In this document: piece after piece, positions 1 to 12,236 of the stretch | Numbering within the stretch: the first letter of the stretch is position 1 | Layout of the letters: each line of letters opens with the position of its first letter | From: Tubiluchus corallicola | Taxonomy: Eukaryota > Priapulida > Priapulimorpha > Priapulimorphida > Tubiluchidae | Reading direction: 5' to 3' | DNA: 64,000 nt | Assembly: GCA_030141605.1 (NCBI GenBank) | Contig: JAQGDQ010000390.1 | Coordinates: 79,501 to 143,500, forward strand | Position numbers and translations under genes: made by a program | Notes under the pieces: model-generated | What the model saw: the letters and a program-made list of their open reading frames with translations, nothing else | Told to the model about the DNA's origin: nothing | Database searches by the model: none

Positions 1-278
1 CTGGTTATAAATAATCTCTACTCATAGCTAATTACCTGATTATAAATAATCTCTACTCATAGCTAATTACCTGATTATAAATAATCTCTACTCATAGCTA
101 ACTACCTGATTATAAATAATCTCTACTCATAGCTAACTACCTGATTATAAATAATCTCTACTCATAGCTAACTACCTGATTATAAACAATCTCTACTCAT
201 AGCTAATTACCTGATTATAAATAATCTCTACATAGCAAATTACCTGATTATAAATGATCTTTACTCATAGCCAATTAC
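1..278. repeat. 35-bp minisatellite that copies the CCDC39 exon-10 splice donor
   Basis: Eight head-to-tail units (seven of 35 bp, one of 33) run from the window edge to base 278 and abut the exon exactly. Read on the minus strand each unit holds the same bases as the exon end, GATTATTTATAATCAG, followed by a donor-like GTAATT. The array probably continues to the left of the window. Confidence 0.95.
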
Positions 279-3200
279 CTGATTATAAATAATCTCTTGC
301 TGCTTGAAAAGTTCTTTGTCCAATTTTTCAACTTTAGCTTTTAATTTTCTAGCCACAGCTTTGCTCCCCTGCACCTCGGCAATGATGTCGCCCTCTTTGT
401 GTTCCATGGTGCTCAGTTCCTGCTTCCTCTTAAACTGTTCCGTCTTTATGCGTGCAGCTATAGTCTGAAACAATGTAATTTTTGAAAGCATTGGTCTTTT
501 TTTGCTACTATTGTTGTTAATTTAACAAACAGACGTTTTGTGACAAGAAAGATACCGCTTGTAAGTAAATTTACATAACTTGAGGATTTTAGAATCCATG
601 AAATAATCATTAGCAAATAACAAATAACCTAACAAAGATATAAGTAGGCAGAATACGCATAAAATTTGCAAAAAATGAAACAATTTCTTGGTTTTAATTG
701 CGCCAAATTAAATGCGCTAACAAAGAATACAACATTATTAAGGTTGTCTTAGCAGCATTATGGGCCCCCAGCCAAAGCAGTGCACTGGGGCTTCTAATTA
801 CACAACCACTCACAGGAATAAAAATGGTCAATAAAATTAAACAAATATGTATTGTATTGGTGTTTAAATTAGTGTTTATACATTAAAAAGCATGCTGTAC
901 AGTAAATATTAATCAATACAAACGTTTGAACAGCATCACATGAGCCTTGAGAAAAAATGCAAAAATTTCAACACAAAAATGATACTCAATTAGTAAACCA
1001 TACAGATGGAGATGGCACAGTAAGAAAAGAAATTTTCAGTATAAACATTTACAGAGAATCGTTTTATAATTAAAGTCAATGGTCTTCAGGATGTCATTTT
1101 CCAATGTGCTACGAAGCTGATTTTTTATATAAGTTTCCGTCTGCAAAATGAACGTCATGTTCACAATTTTCTTCAAAATCCTTGTAGTGTTTGAAATTAT
1201 TTAAACACCAGTGCACATTTGTGTCATAATAACAAATATTTATACTTTGGTATAGTAGTGTATTTAATTATTGATAGCAAGTCATAACATCGATTAGCAT
1301 GGGCTCCTAAGCCTGTGGGGCCCCCGGACAACTGCCCAGAATGCCCATGCGTTAAGATAGCACTGACTGTTATGTGAAAAGTGAAGTCTGGTGTCCTGTG
1401 TAAAGTTTGAAGCAACAAGTATACGTATTCCAACACTACAATGCGGCTAAGACAGACAAAACAAACCAAGTAAATCGTGTTATTATTTCTACAATATTAT
1501 TTGGTATTTTAGTTTATGCCAAGGCTGTTTTCTTTGTTCTCACCTCAACTTTTCGTTGTTTGTTCTCCTCCTCTTCCAGCATTTGTTCCATCTGTCTAGC
1601 ATATTCTTCTGCTGATAAGTGAGATTCGTTTACTGACTTTAGTTTGTCTTCGAGAGCTTTCTTTGACTGTTCTGACTGCTCTAGCCTATAATTAAATGAT
1701 ATGAAAGACAAAACTACATTTTGGCCACATATAACTACATTTTCGGAAAAGGAAGTGAGTGGTCACAGCATGGGCTTATCAATCAAAATTAAGCAATGTT
1801 GACCCTGGTCAATAAATGCATTGGTGACTGCAAAATCTGCTTCTAGATGATGTTGCCTCTATTATTTGCTAAGGGATGTAATGGCTAATTAAAGCAATCC
1901 CGTAAGTTCAGTATCTGACTGTGTCAACTTGAGCTATGCTAATTTCTACTATGCATTTACATTTATGCAAAAATCAACTGTATTGTCAATTCCTTTTGCA
2001 AAAATCATGTCAAACATAAAACCATTAATTATCAATTCAATGAAAAAAAGTATGGTAGCAAAAAATAGTTAAAACACAATAGTCGCATACAAGTAAATGT
2101 CAATGAAATATTATAAACACATACAAACTTAAAAATTTATTGTGCATAACGCGGTGGACAAAACAAAACAAACATCGATTCATAGTCCTTTTAAGACTGC
2201 AAAGTAAAGAAGAAGAGAATATGATGCTGGCAGAGTTGTTACTGGGTCCAAAACAAACAAACAAACAGAAACTGGTTAACTCTGTACCCACCTAGCCTTT
2301 TTGTCTTGTATAACTTTCTTCATGCGAGCCACGTTGCTACGTAGTGATTCCAAGTCCATTCCAGCACGATCAACAGAGCGCTTCAGAGCTTGCAACTGCA
2401 ACAGATAAACTAACTAAACATCGAAAAGCAACATATGAATAAGCTACTGAAAAACCTCACCGGAGGAATGAAATTGTACACAAAGAAATACTTCTTAATT
2501 GTAACAATAAATACTGGAGGGCTCACACCACCAGAAGTTGGGTAGCAGATCAGCCAAGTTGGCTAGAATCCAGGCCTCCTGGAGGCAAGAGATCCTGGTT
2601 CAATATTGGAAATTCTGCTATCTTGTTGAAATTGTGAACTTCAATGAGTGTTTTGTAAAAAAGTAAACATCGACACAGAGAAATTAAGTTTAAAAAACTT
2701 GCCAGTAAATTATCTTGCATCTTCCATGTTAGTTGAACTACATTACAGGTGCTTAGAAGGTACACACACCTATCTGTTTGCCTGCTGAATCAACAAGACC
2801 ATTCCATATCAGGAGTTTTATACCTGATATGCAATGGCTTCATAACGGATCGAACCATCACAATGCAGAGGTAGGGGATGAAAATGGCATTTCGCCATTT
2901 TAAACCATGAAGCAATGGCTCGTAACTACAAATATTAACAACTTTAGTCTCCATGGCTGAAATTAATCTATTTTCGTTTACATCCCTCATCAATGATTTA
3001 TTAAGACTAGCATCTTCCACGAGAAAGGATTTCCTAATTTAAGTGGTCTTGATTGCCCTAAGTCAACAAGGTAGTATAAGCAAATCTAGTGCTATAGAAT
3101 TGTAAATGTAACAGAATGGAAAAAAACTTGAGGTGGACAGAGTTGAGTGAAGCCGCAATCTTCAACATCATTATCAATACAGCTCATCTACTTGAGGTGG

Positions 3201-6200
3201 ACAGAGTTGAGTGAAGCCACAATCTTCAACATCATTATCAATACAGGTCATCTACTTGAGGTGGACAGAGTTGAGTAAAGCCACAATCTTCAACATCATT
3301 ATCAATACAGGTCATCTACTTGAGGTGGACCGAGTTGAGTGAAGCCACAATCTTCAACATCATTACCAATACAGGTCATCTACTTGAGGTGGACAGAGTT
3401 GAGTGAAGCCACAATCTTCAACATCATTACCAATACAGGTCATCTACTTGAGGTGGACAGAGTTGAGTGAAGCCACAATCTTCAACATCATTACCAATAC
3501 AGGTCATCTACTTGAGGTGGACAGAGTTGAGTGAAGCCGCAATCTTCAACATCATTATCAATACAGCTCATCTACTTGAGGTGGACAGAGTTGAGTGAAG
3601 CCACAATCTTCAACATCATTATCAATACAGGTCATCTACTTGAGGTGGACAGAGTTGAGTAAAGCCACAATCTTCAACATCATTATCAATACAGGTCATC
3701 TACTTGAGGTGGACAGAGTTGAGTGAAGCCACAATCTTCAACATCATTATCAATACAGGTCATCTACTTGAGGTGGACAGAGTTGAGTAAAGCCACAATC
3801 TTCAACATCATTATCAATACAGGTCATCTACTTGAGGTGGACAGAGTTGAGTGAAGCCACAATCTTCAACATCATTACCAATACAGGTCATCTAGTCTAG
3901 AAAGTCTAACAAAGTGCTAATCTAACCAAGGAGCGACAGCATCGACTTTAGCGTCATACGACAATTGAAAATCTACTAAGGAAATAAATGAACTAAACAA
4001 AATTGCTGGATGCTTCACTTCCGGTAAAGTTAAAATAACATTTACTAGCTACTATGCAAGTTTTAGAAAAAAATCAACGAACCTCATCAAAAAACTGCGT
4101 TTTCTCCAGTTCATCTTCCTGTAATTCGGTCCGTAATTTAGTTGCCGTTCGTTCAAGCAGTGCCAGCTTCTTTTCCGCTTCCACGTTATTTCCGTGCTCC
4201 CGATCGAGAAAGTCCCTTTTTTCCCGCATTCCCTTTTCCAGTTCAGAACTGTCAAACTTTGCTCCTGATAACTCCTAGAGTATAAATTGACATAACACAA
4301 TGAAATAAAATGGAAAAAACTTTGTAACTTCATACGTCATTAGTCTGCATCAGCGAATTAACCTTAAAATTTGCAATCCATAAATGATCAAATGCTGCAA
4401 TTCTCTAGCAGAACAGAAATGTGCTGACGAGTATTTGATTAATGCGTTATTAAAAGACAATTAATAGGTCAGTCCCTTTAAATGGTTTTACTTCTGAACT
4501 GAACATCTTACTACTTAATCTTTAATTAACATATAATCAATAATCTCTAATAAATTGAGACCAAAAAATATGAGAAAAAAAACTGTCGTTATAATGCACT
4601 CTTTAAGCGAATTGTTCAATTAAGCTAATCACAAATAAACTACAATCACAATTTTTTTTTAAAAATCTTAAAAAAGTAATGTTAGCAATTGCATTAAAAA
4701 GATTTTTCTTTTTCTTAAGGCAGGTTTAGGTCGACCTTGCAACTCAATGCAACTGAAGACTCGGCAAATCGCGGCATATGATACGCAATTAATTCCAAGT
4801 ATATCCAATTGACATAAGTAAGCTTATTTTGCAACTCAACGCAAAGCAACTCAGTTCCAGCAAGTTGCTCGTGTTCTACTCATGACATGCATTTTAACCT
4901 GAGCATTGTTCGACGATGACTGTGGTCTGGTCAGAGTTATCTTTCATTCGCGCACGCTCAGTCATAGTCGACCTGAAGTGTTGCATCTCACAGAAACTAG
5001 TACTTTTCTTATTGCTGGACCTAAGCGTGTGCATACGACTGTTTCCTACTAGCTGAGTGGAGTTGTGTCATGCTGCAGGTTGACCTAAACTTGACATTAT
5101 GTTTTGGATTAGAATACTGTTAGCTGGTATTCAGCACTCAACAACAAGGTTTACTACCAAAGTTAAAGTACTAGTTCAATACAATGTTCTAAGACAAGAT
5201 TTTGAACAGGCAAACGTCATATTCGCATACATCCTCCTTCAATCAGGTAAATAGTCGGAAGGACAAACAAAACTGGCCAAATCAAATTTCTTGATGGTCA
5301 CCAATTCACTAACTAACCATATTCAACACTGCTTAACTATCAAGCAGCTATTAGCTATATTTTAATATATTTTAAAAGCCTCACAGTAGCATCCTCTCTG
5401 CAACAGTTATCGGTTTCAATTCCTATTTTAGGAAGATAGGAAGTTAACACAACAAAGTGGTAAAGAGGTCATTTGGCTATACTACTTACTCTAATTTATA
5501 GAACTTCATTATGTTAGAGCTATAAATTTTATAAAATATGAATGCCCATTAGTATAGTTGAAGTGGAATTAAGAAAATGGAATTTTAAAGTACATCTAAA
5601 AAAATTTCTATATACAAAGTTATATTAATTAGCATTATGCTAAACTGTTTGAAAGACTTATGTAACTGGATAAGAAAACTGTTAATAATTTAAAATATTC
5701 CAGCCAAAGTGGTAAAACAGTACTGCATTGCCATCCTTGCGCGCACCACTGCTTCACCAAAAAACACATTATTGATCTTATAGATTATATAAAGTAATTA
5801 AAACTTATGCTTAGTTAGCAAAGTGTAATAATAATAATAATAATCTTTATTTAAAGTCGGCTTTTGACTGCACAATTAACATTAGCTCAAACAGCTAGTA
5901 TCGCCGACTACATAACAGAGACTATTATTACCCCGCTTTTACCTTAAATACCACGCGCCAGTCAGGGCAATAGCAGGTAACATTTAAAAAGTCTTTGGTA
6001 TGACCCAGCCGTTCTGCATCGAACTCACGACCTCCCAGATGGTGAGTGCATGTATTACCTCTACGCTAAACCGTCTGCTTGAAAGGTGTCGTACAAATAC
6101 TCTGATTATTTTTTAAACTTGACGCAATGTCATTAGAACTTGTTTCAGTAGATTCACTGTTAAAATGGCTGTCCCTAACAGTCATCGCAGGACTTTATAT

Positions 6201-9200
6201 TTTTAAGTTTTATACAGCAGTCCTGCTAACGCAAGCCCTGTATGCAATAAGTGATACAAAATTTCAAGACGAATTTTTAAAGCCTTATTTATTTAAAGTT
6301 TTATTTATGAAGAGCGTTTTCTTGGGCTTTAAAGAAAAGCATTTAAGAAAGTATTCTAAACTTGGGAGAAAAAACATGGCAGTGTAAAAAACAGGTGGCC
6401 TACCTCAGTGACACGGTCGATATCGGAGTCCCTTTTCTGCATCTCGTCAATCGTCCGCTCCCACTGCTCAATCAGTTCCTTCCGTTCGATGTGAACCTTC
6501 CGAAATTCTTCTGCCACTTTATCCAACTCAACCTGTTAAGAAAACAATGGCATTGAGAGAACCTCAAGACAATGTAACAATGCCAGTCTACTGCAATGAA
6601 TCTATCCAATTCAACGTTTAAACAAGTGAACGCATCTTCGAAACAGCAAACAGTGTTAGAGCATGTGAGATTCCTCAACATGTTCAACACGAACAGTAAC
6701 ATGGATGTAAGTAGGTTGAACATCGACTTTCTTTACAGTCAAAAATACTCTAAAACTACTTGAACATAAGTTCATTTACTGCAGAAAATATCAATAAAGT
6801 ATTGTAAAACAATATTGAAAATAAGGACGAAGTTTAGGTATCGATTTGGTGTCGAATGGTAAAAAAGTACCCTTCACCAAAACGTTTACCTATCAGGAGG
6901 GCAAAAATTTGCAAATTTTTCCACCAAAAGGTTAAACTCCTAAAAGGGTAATGCATAACTAGAAAAAATGATCGGTAAACACTTTTGACGAGTAGCAAGC
7001 AGTGCAAAACCCTGTCATACATATGAGATAGGACTTAAATTGCTACATCTACACTAAATTCCTCGATGAGAGTTACATGTCATATACTTTAGTATCACGT
7101 AAAGCACAGCATCCTATTTAAAAAGTTTCGCCTTAATAACCAAAATGAAACTACTAAAATAAATCGATACTTGTGCACTCAAAGTTTCAGTTGTCTCCTG
7201 ATCCAAAGCTCTTCTCTTCTTCTGAGCTTCTTCTGTCATTTTTTGTAGCTGAAGTTCCAGGTCCTACAAAACAGAAAAAACAAAATGAAAAGGATTTTGC
7301 CAACCCGAGTGAAAAATCAGAATTAAACAATGAAAATACACTACAGCAAATTACATTCTTATTTATTATAAAGCAGCTTGCTGTTTGGGGATTAAGTTCC
7401 CTGCTGTTGACTTGGCAGGTAGTGAATGCTTAATATGTGCTTTTTTAGTTTTTCTTTATTGTACATTTGTGTCTAAACAAATAATATAATATGACCTGAC
7501 ATGACATGACATAGCATAACTTAACAATACAATATATGTTATATCAGTAAATATTAAAGCTGAAGCTGCTTTGCCAATTTTCCACATTTTTATTTTCAGT
7601 TAACATCATCAATATCAATTTTTATAATTTATTGATATCAAACCATCTGCAGCGCACAAACTGCACTTATATACACAAACCATATACTCGTATAAAACAC
7701 CCATCTTACGTCGTTGCACTTAATAAAAACCCATGAAGCTGTGGTAATCTTCATATTACGCTGCATGCTCAACTAATTAGCAACGTGTTACCTTCACTTT
7801 AGCTTCGTCCTGGCGAGCATACTTCTCCAGCGTGTAACTGTCCTCGTCCTTGCGTGCCGACTCCTCTAACCATGCCTCCAATGCCTGCTGGTCCCAGTTC
7901 AATTCTGCCTTCATGTGTCGCATCTTCTCCTGTTGTTTAAAAACGCCAGTCTACAAGAAAAAAGACAAAGTGTAATGGCCAGCATGCAAATAATCTTATT
8001 GGACGGTGCTGCCATCTAATGAAAGAATCGGTAGGCATTGTTGCACGGTCATGTTTTGCATTCACAATGTCTAGCGTGCTGGCTGGATGCCATCATATAC
8101 GTTTACTAGATTACTAGGATTTGTGAGATTTATAATGACAACTGCCGAATTAATTTGATAAATATTAGTCTTCTGATAAACAAAGGAAGTCAACACTTAT
8201 TTAAATATAAATCTAATATGTTGCAAAATTTAACTAATAGACCAATACTGTAATACTGTGTTGGGGTATCCATTTACATATGGTCAGCGAAAAGCAGGCA
8301 TAAAAAGTGCCATAGTTGTTTAAATATATCTTGCTTGTATATATCTGCATATTAATGATTTAATTACTATTCTCGTCAATAGATGGAATCGGAAGCAAGT
8401 AACTATAAGGAATGCCTAGGTCAACTTTTCAGTCTGCAAATTCCGAGGGTGCACAAAAAATGAATTGATAGTGCGCAAAATGTGTGTCCGATATACAATA
8501 ACCAGATCAGTGACTTTAATGAGAGCAACTATCTTTAGCAACGATTTCTAAAGCTAAGGCAGTTTGGAGAACTAAACTGTCAGGGGACACTGGACAGAGA
8601 GACTGGGCTGAGTGACCAGCTGAATTTGTTTTCGATCAAGACAATAAAAAAGCTACAATAAGTTGTCAGAAAGCTGAAATTTGTAAAATAATGGTTAAGA
8701 GATAGGTTGGTCAGCCAGGTCTGCAGCAGAAAGCCATACGTTATTGTTCCGAATCCTGTACAATAAAGTCCACAACTCCACAGACCTACACCATAATAAC
8801 ATTGAAAACTGCCAATGGTACTATCTGCCCCAATGATAAGTAGTTTTAAAACATTATTTATACTTGGAATTACCAACAAAAATATGCACCTCTTGCATTT
8901 TATTTTTTTCTCTCAGGTCATTCAGTTCATTGGTCAACCTGCGAACGTCCTGCTTCAGTCGGCCTTCGTCTCTAAGCGCCAGTTGCAGTAGATGCTCTTC
9001 TGTTGCAGCTTCCTTTTTCTTAGCAGCCTGTACATGCTGAAATATTGACAAGATTCAATATACGCTGCTGCCATCTATCTACGAACAAGCAAGATTCAAT
9101 ATAAACTACTGACGTTTATCTATAAACAAACATCAGAAATAATTTTAGAACAGTACTACTGAATAATTACTGTACACTCATATCTTGGTTTGTCAGACCT

Positions 9201-12200
9201 CGCTTTTATGGATATCGGAAGAATCGGACAAAATCTAGACAGTTAGTCCTGCATACTACAGACACAGTTCGTTGTTTCGCGAGCTGACCCCTAGTTGGTG
9301 GGCCTCACTTTGTAGTCTACCTAAACTGTGAATTCAGTTTTTATGTTTCTGAAATGGAAAGACTTGCTTTTACAAGATTTTGCTTGTTTCGCTTTAATTC
9401 ATATGATAGAAAGAGGGAGATGGAATAAGCAAATGAGGGAGAAGCACCTCGGTGTCGTTAAAACTGGACATTTGAGAGAACTTTATAATAATTTGGATTA
9501 CAGTCATTACACAACAGTACGAATCAACATAATCTGATGCATTTCATTTATGATTGTTTCAATATTTTCCAGTGATCACATTTTAACTAACCTAAATCTC
9601 ATGCAGTTTTTGAAATTAATTGTAACTGTCACCAGTCAATAAATTTACTACTACTAAAAAGTTTAATAATGCGTCATAATTTAAAAATATAGAGCCAATT
9701 ATGCAGAATTATTTGAGTCAATTGCCAACAGTTTTCATATACTTTTACATAGGATCGGCCTGTCCTGAACGTTTTTGAGATAATTAGGCAACTGATTCTA
9801 CATTACCATCAGTCTAATACACAGTATCGGTAAATATGGACAATCAGCAAATTCGGAACAATGATTTTAGTGTAGTGTACTATATTTTATTACGAGTTAA
9901 AACCTGTGTCTTCCAAGTAATAAAAGCCTAAAATAGAGAAAGGTAAAAAACAAAAAGAATGAGAATGAATTATATGCACAAAAACATTAAATTGTTGGTA
10001 AATGCATGAAAAGGAGAGAAACTAAAGTTAAAAATTTGTGTAGTGTGTAGTGTGACTAAAAGTGTGTATGCATAAAATTTTTCAATATACAAATGAAAAA
10101 AAGCAAAATGGTACGGCTAGTGCTGACTACACTATGAAATACATCAATAAGACATACCTGCAAATGGTCGAGCTCCTGCCGAACATTCTTCATGTGGTTC
10201 CTGTTGTAACTGATGTTGTCCTTGCATCTTTCTAATTCCACTTTTACTTCTGTAAGCTTGTTTGTGTCTTCATGTAACTAGTGAAAATGAAACATTTAAC
10301 GACTGGTAACAATAGATCCACAATCTTGTTCAGTTACAGTTACAGTAAGCTCACATAAAAACTATAATAGTGAGTCGTTGAAATTGTTCATTTTCAGTTC
10401 AACCAAAATTCATTCACTTTTCCAAGACGATACATGTGTGCTTGCAAATCAAAACCATCTTCTAGCTGGCATAGTTAAAACTCTGTTATGATGTTTCAAA
10501 GTAAAATGCATCAAAAATTGGTCAAATATCAATTTTTGTTTTTTACAAAAACAAATGATAAATGAATTGGACTTTTACATTTTAACATCAAAACATTAGG
10601 AACTTGTTTAGAAAATACTAAACTCCTTATCCAGTTCTCTGTCTAAAAACTAGTATCGCATTTGTCAAAAGCACATATTTTCAAACTGCGATACTAGCTC
10701 GTGGAAGCAGTCATTTGGCTTGGGCTTTTTGCTGCTGCCAAGCCCAGATCTTTGTTTAGAAGAACCATGTATAGGATTTAATCATAACTTTAATGTGTTT
10801 TTGCAAAGTCCATAGCAACCGCCTGTTTGTTTGGTTGCTAAATGTTTTCTAACAGCACTTTTCTGGAGATTATGTTTTTCAGAGTGCAGCCTACACCTCA
10901 ACTTCAACGTGGATTATCTCAAGTTAGAAATGACATAACGCCCTGAACTTGGTACTAACAAGATCCTTATGAAATTCAGCTAGGATATGTGAATAACTAA
11001 AAATGCTTAACTGCTGACTTCCAGACATTTTTGCTGTGCAAGCACACATACAGTAACTTTTAAGGCTGACGCTTAATGTAATGACACTAATTGATAATAG
11101 TTTAATTGCTAAATACATTAATGAAAATACTATGCAGTCTGCATTTAAGTAAAACTGCAATTAATAAAACATAAAAAACAGTAAAATTGTGGCCAGCTAA
11201 CAAAGATAAATATAACACGACAGCATCCACTGCTATGCACCCGATGTTGATCAAATTCCAAATGACTCACAATTGACTGGCAAGACAGCCAAGAGATGTG
11301 TCTGCCTATCAAATCACACCTGTGGTAAAATTTGACAATATCAGAGTATAATATGACAGCAATGACAGGCCAGATAAAGTTCGAATTTAATAAGCAAAGG
11401 CGTTAGGACAGGAGTTTCATTTCAAGCATTAATGCAGACTATTTGTGGCGTTATTAACTGGTGAGTATTGTTATTTATTAGTAATTGATATTAATACTAA
11501 TAACAAGTTAGTTCCCTTGTAAAACCATTTTATTCACACTGAAGTAATAGTAATTGTAATAGTATGAGGAAATAATCCACCACTGCCACAATGTAAAACA
11601 CAGAACACCATTTTACAAAAAAGGACGACATGTGCATTGGCACTGTGCAAGTCATTTAATGTTGGCAGCTATTAATACGTTATACGATTACAATGATATT
11701 TCAATATTTCCAACTCTTGCACTTTTTAATATTGGATGAAAAGACAACGGGTAGGAATCCACAGCACGATCTACTGTATCTTCCAAAAGAGTAGTACAGA
11801 ATGCACAGGCAGGCGATCAATCAAACATCTATACTATATAGCATAAATTATTAGTTCTGTAATAATACTATAATTATTAATACTAATAATTAATAATACT
11901 TTTATTAATAGCTTATCTGTAGTCTGTATACTTTCAAACTAATGAGTAATGTCGGTAACGATAAAAAAAATAAAACTTAGTAAAAAACTTAATTTAATAG
12001 TAGACTTTCTTTGATATTACTCGCTTTTTCACTAAGTTATTCTATCGAGTAATTTAAAAATACTCCATATAATAACAAAAAGACGAGATTATATATTAAT
12101 ATTAATTATAATATTATTAAGTATTGTAGTCCATACTACATACCTTTTTTTCAATAGTTTTATTGGCTGCATTTGCCGCTGGGATTCTCGGACCCATCCA

Positions 12201-12236
12201 ACTCATTTCACTCAACACGCTTTCCACTGTATCCAT
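1..12236 (-). CDS. CCDC39: CCDC39-like axonemal ruler protein, 5' part (10 exons; 3' end off window)
   Basis: CCDC39 forms with CCDC40 the coiled-coil ruler that sets the 96-nm repeat of motile cilia and anchors inner dynein arms and nexin links. Exons on the minus strand are 12144-12236, 10158-10277, 8890-9036, 7792-7950, 7171-7263, 6404-6532, 4083-4274, 2292-2395, 1544-1685 and 279-464. They join in frame to 455 residues, all predicted coiled coil. Family blocks seen are [14 protein letters not shown] (exon 4), [13 protein letters not shown] and [13 protein letters not shown] (exon 6), and KQQEIIYNQ (exon 10), at about the same residue numbers as I recall for the vertebrate protein. The family is usually about 940 aa, so roughly half is missing beyond position 1. 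Start chosen: M of [13 protein letters not shown], the first ATG of exon 1 that aligns with the family N terminus. Introns hold two minisatellites, a tRNA-derived SINE and a TIR element. Confidence 0.94.
279..464 (-). CDS. CCDC39: CCDC39 exon 10 (residues 394-455)
   Basis: CAG acceptor at 467-465 and GTAATT donor from 278; 62 codons, phase 0. Contains [16 protein letters not shown] and KQQEIIYNQ. The exon's last 19 bases and its donor are the source-like unit of the tandem repeat that follows at once in the intron (1-278). Confidence 0.94.
1544..1685 (-). CDS. CCDC39: CCDC39 exon 9 (residues 346-393)
   Basis: TAG acceptor and GTGAGA donor; 142 nt starting with the last base of the split Arg codon. 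Contains the acidic [16 protein letters not shown], equivalent to the family's LEDMLKEEEKD block. Confidence 0.93.
2292..2395 (-). CDS. CCDC39: CCDC39 exon 8 (residues 312-346)
   Basis: CAG acceptor and GTGGGT donor; 104 nt, ends in phase 2 inside an Arg codon completed by exon 9. Reads [20 protein letters not shown] and on through IQDKKA. Confidence 0.92.
3127..3894. repeat. 64-bp minisatellite, 12 copies
   Basis: Twelve consecutive 64-bp units beginning CTTGAGGTGGACAGAGTTGA fill exactly 768 bp of the intron between CCDC39 exons 7 and 8. Units differ by a few recurring substitutions (GTGAAGCC/GTAAAGCC, ATTATC/ATTACC, CAGGTC/CAGCTC). Variants at copies 1 and 7 and their followers recur in the same order, suggesting duplication of multi-unit blocks. 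Confidence 0.96.
4083..4274 (-). CDS. CCDC39: CCDC39 exon 7 (residues 248-311)
   Basis: TAG acceptor and GTTCGT donor; 64 codons, phase 0. Contains [20 protein letters not shown], matching the family's FLESEIGNN segment. Confidence 0.93.
4721..5093. mobile_element. Candidate short terminal-inverted-repeat element
   Basis: Left end CAGGTTTAGGTCGACCTTGC and the reverse complement of the right end, CAAGTTTAGGTCAACCTGCA, match over most of 20 bases. No coding capacity is seen, and no clear target-site duplication flanks it. It lies in the CCDC39 intron between exons 6 and 7. Likely an old non-autonomous DNA transposon. Confidence 0.55.
5826..6082 (-). mobile_element. tRNA-derived SINE
   Basis: On the minus strand a tRNA-like head carries a full A box TAGCGTAGAGG (6068-6058) and B box GTTCGATGC (6024-6016), followed by an unrelated body and a 3' tail GACTTTAAATAAAGATTATT with ATT repeats (ending near 5826). 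That is the architecture of a pol III-transcribed SINE. A decayed relative is at 60440-60590. Confidence 0.85.
6404..6532 (-). CDS. CCDC39: CCDC39 exon 6 (residues 205-247)
   Basis: CAG acceptor and GTAGGC donor; 43 codons, phase 0. Very well conserved block ([36 protein letters not shown]). Confidence 0.95.
7171..7263 (-). CDS. CCDC39: CCDC39 exon 5 (residues 174-204)
   Basis: TAG acceptor and GTATCG donor; 31 codons, phase 0. Reads [20 protein letters not shown] then [11 protein letters not shown], aligned with the family's LERLTLECNQKRKILDNELT region. Confidence 0.93.
7792..7950 (-). CDS. CCDC39: CCDC39 exon 4 (residues 121-173)
   Basis: TAG acceptor and GTAACA donor; 53 codons, phase 0. 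Contains the hallmark [14 protein letters not shown] followed by [13 protein letters not shown], the strongest single piece of evidence for CCDC39. Confidence 0.96.
8890..9036 (-). CDS. CCDC39: CCDC39 exon 3 (residues 72-120)
   Basis: CAG acceptor and GTGCAT donor; 49 codons, phase 0. Charged heptad pattern ([19 protein letters not shown]), coiled coil. Confidence 0.92.
10158..10277 (-). CDS. CCDC39: CCDC39 exon 2 (residues 32-71)
   Basis: TAG acceptor at 10280-10278 and GTATGT donor from 10157; 40 codons, phase 0 at both ends. Contains [13 protein letters not shown], matching the family's FKNVKQEL block. Confidence 0.92.
12144..12236 (-). CDS. CCDC39: CCDC39 exon 1 (residues 1-31)
   Basis: Start codon at 12236-12234; reads [20 protein letters not shown] and on to EKK. 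Donor GTATGT begins at 12143, phase 0. In-frame ATGs exist further upstream, but only this start matches the known N terminus of the family. Confidence 0.88.

Noticed and set aside
1-278. CRISPR-like array
   Set aside because: Units are head-to-tail with no spacers, and the context is a eukaryotic intron; it is a minisatellite.
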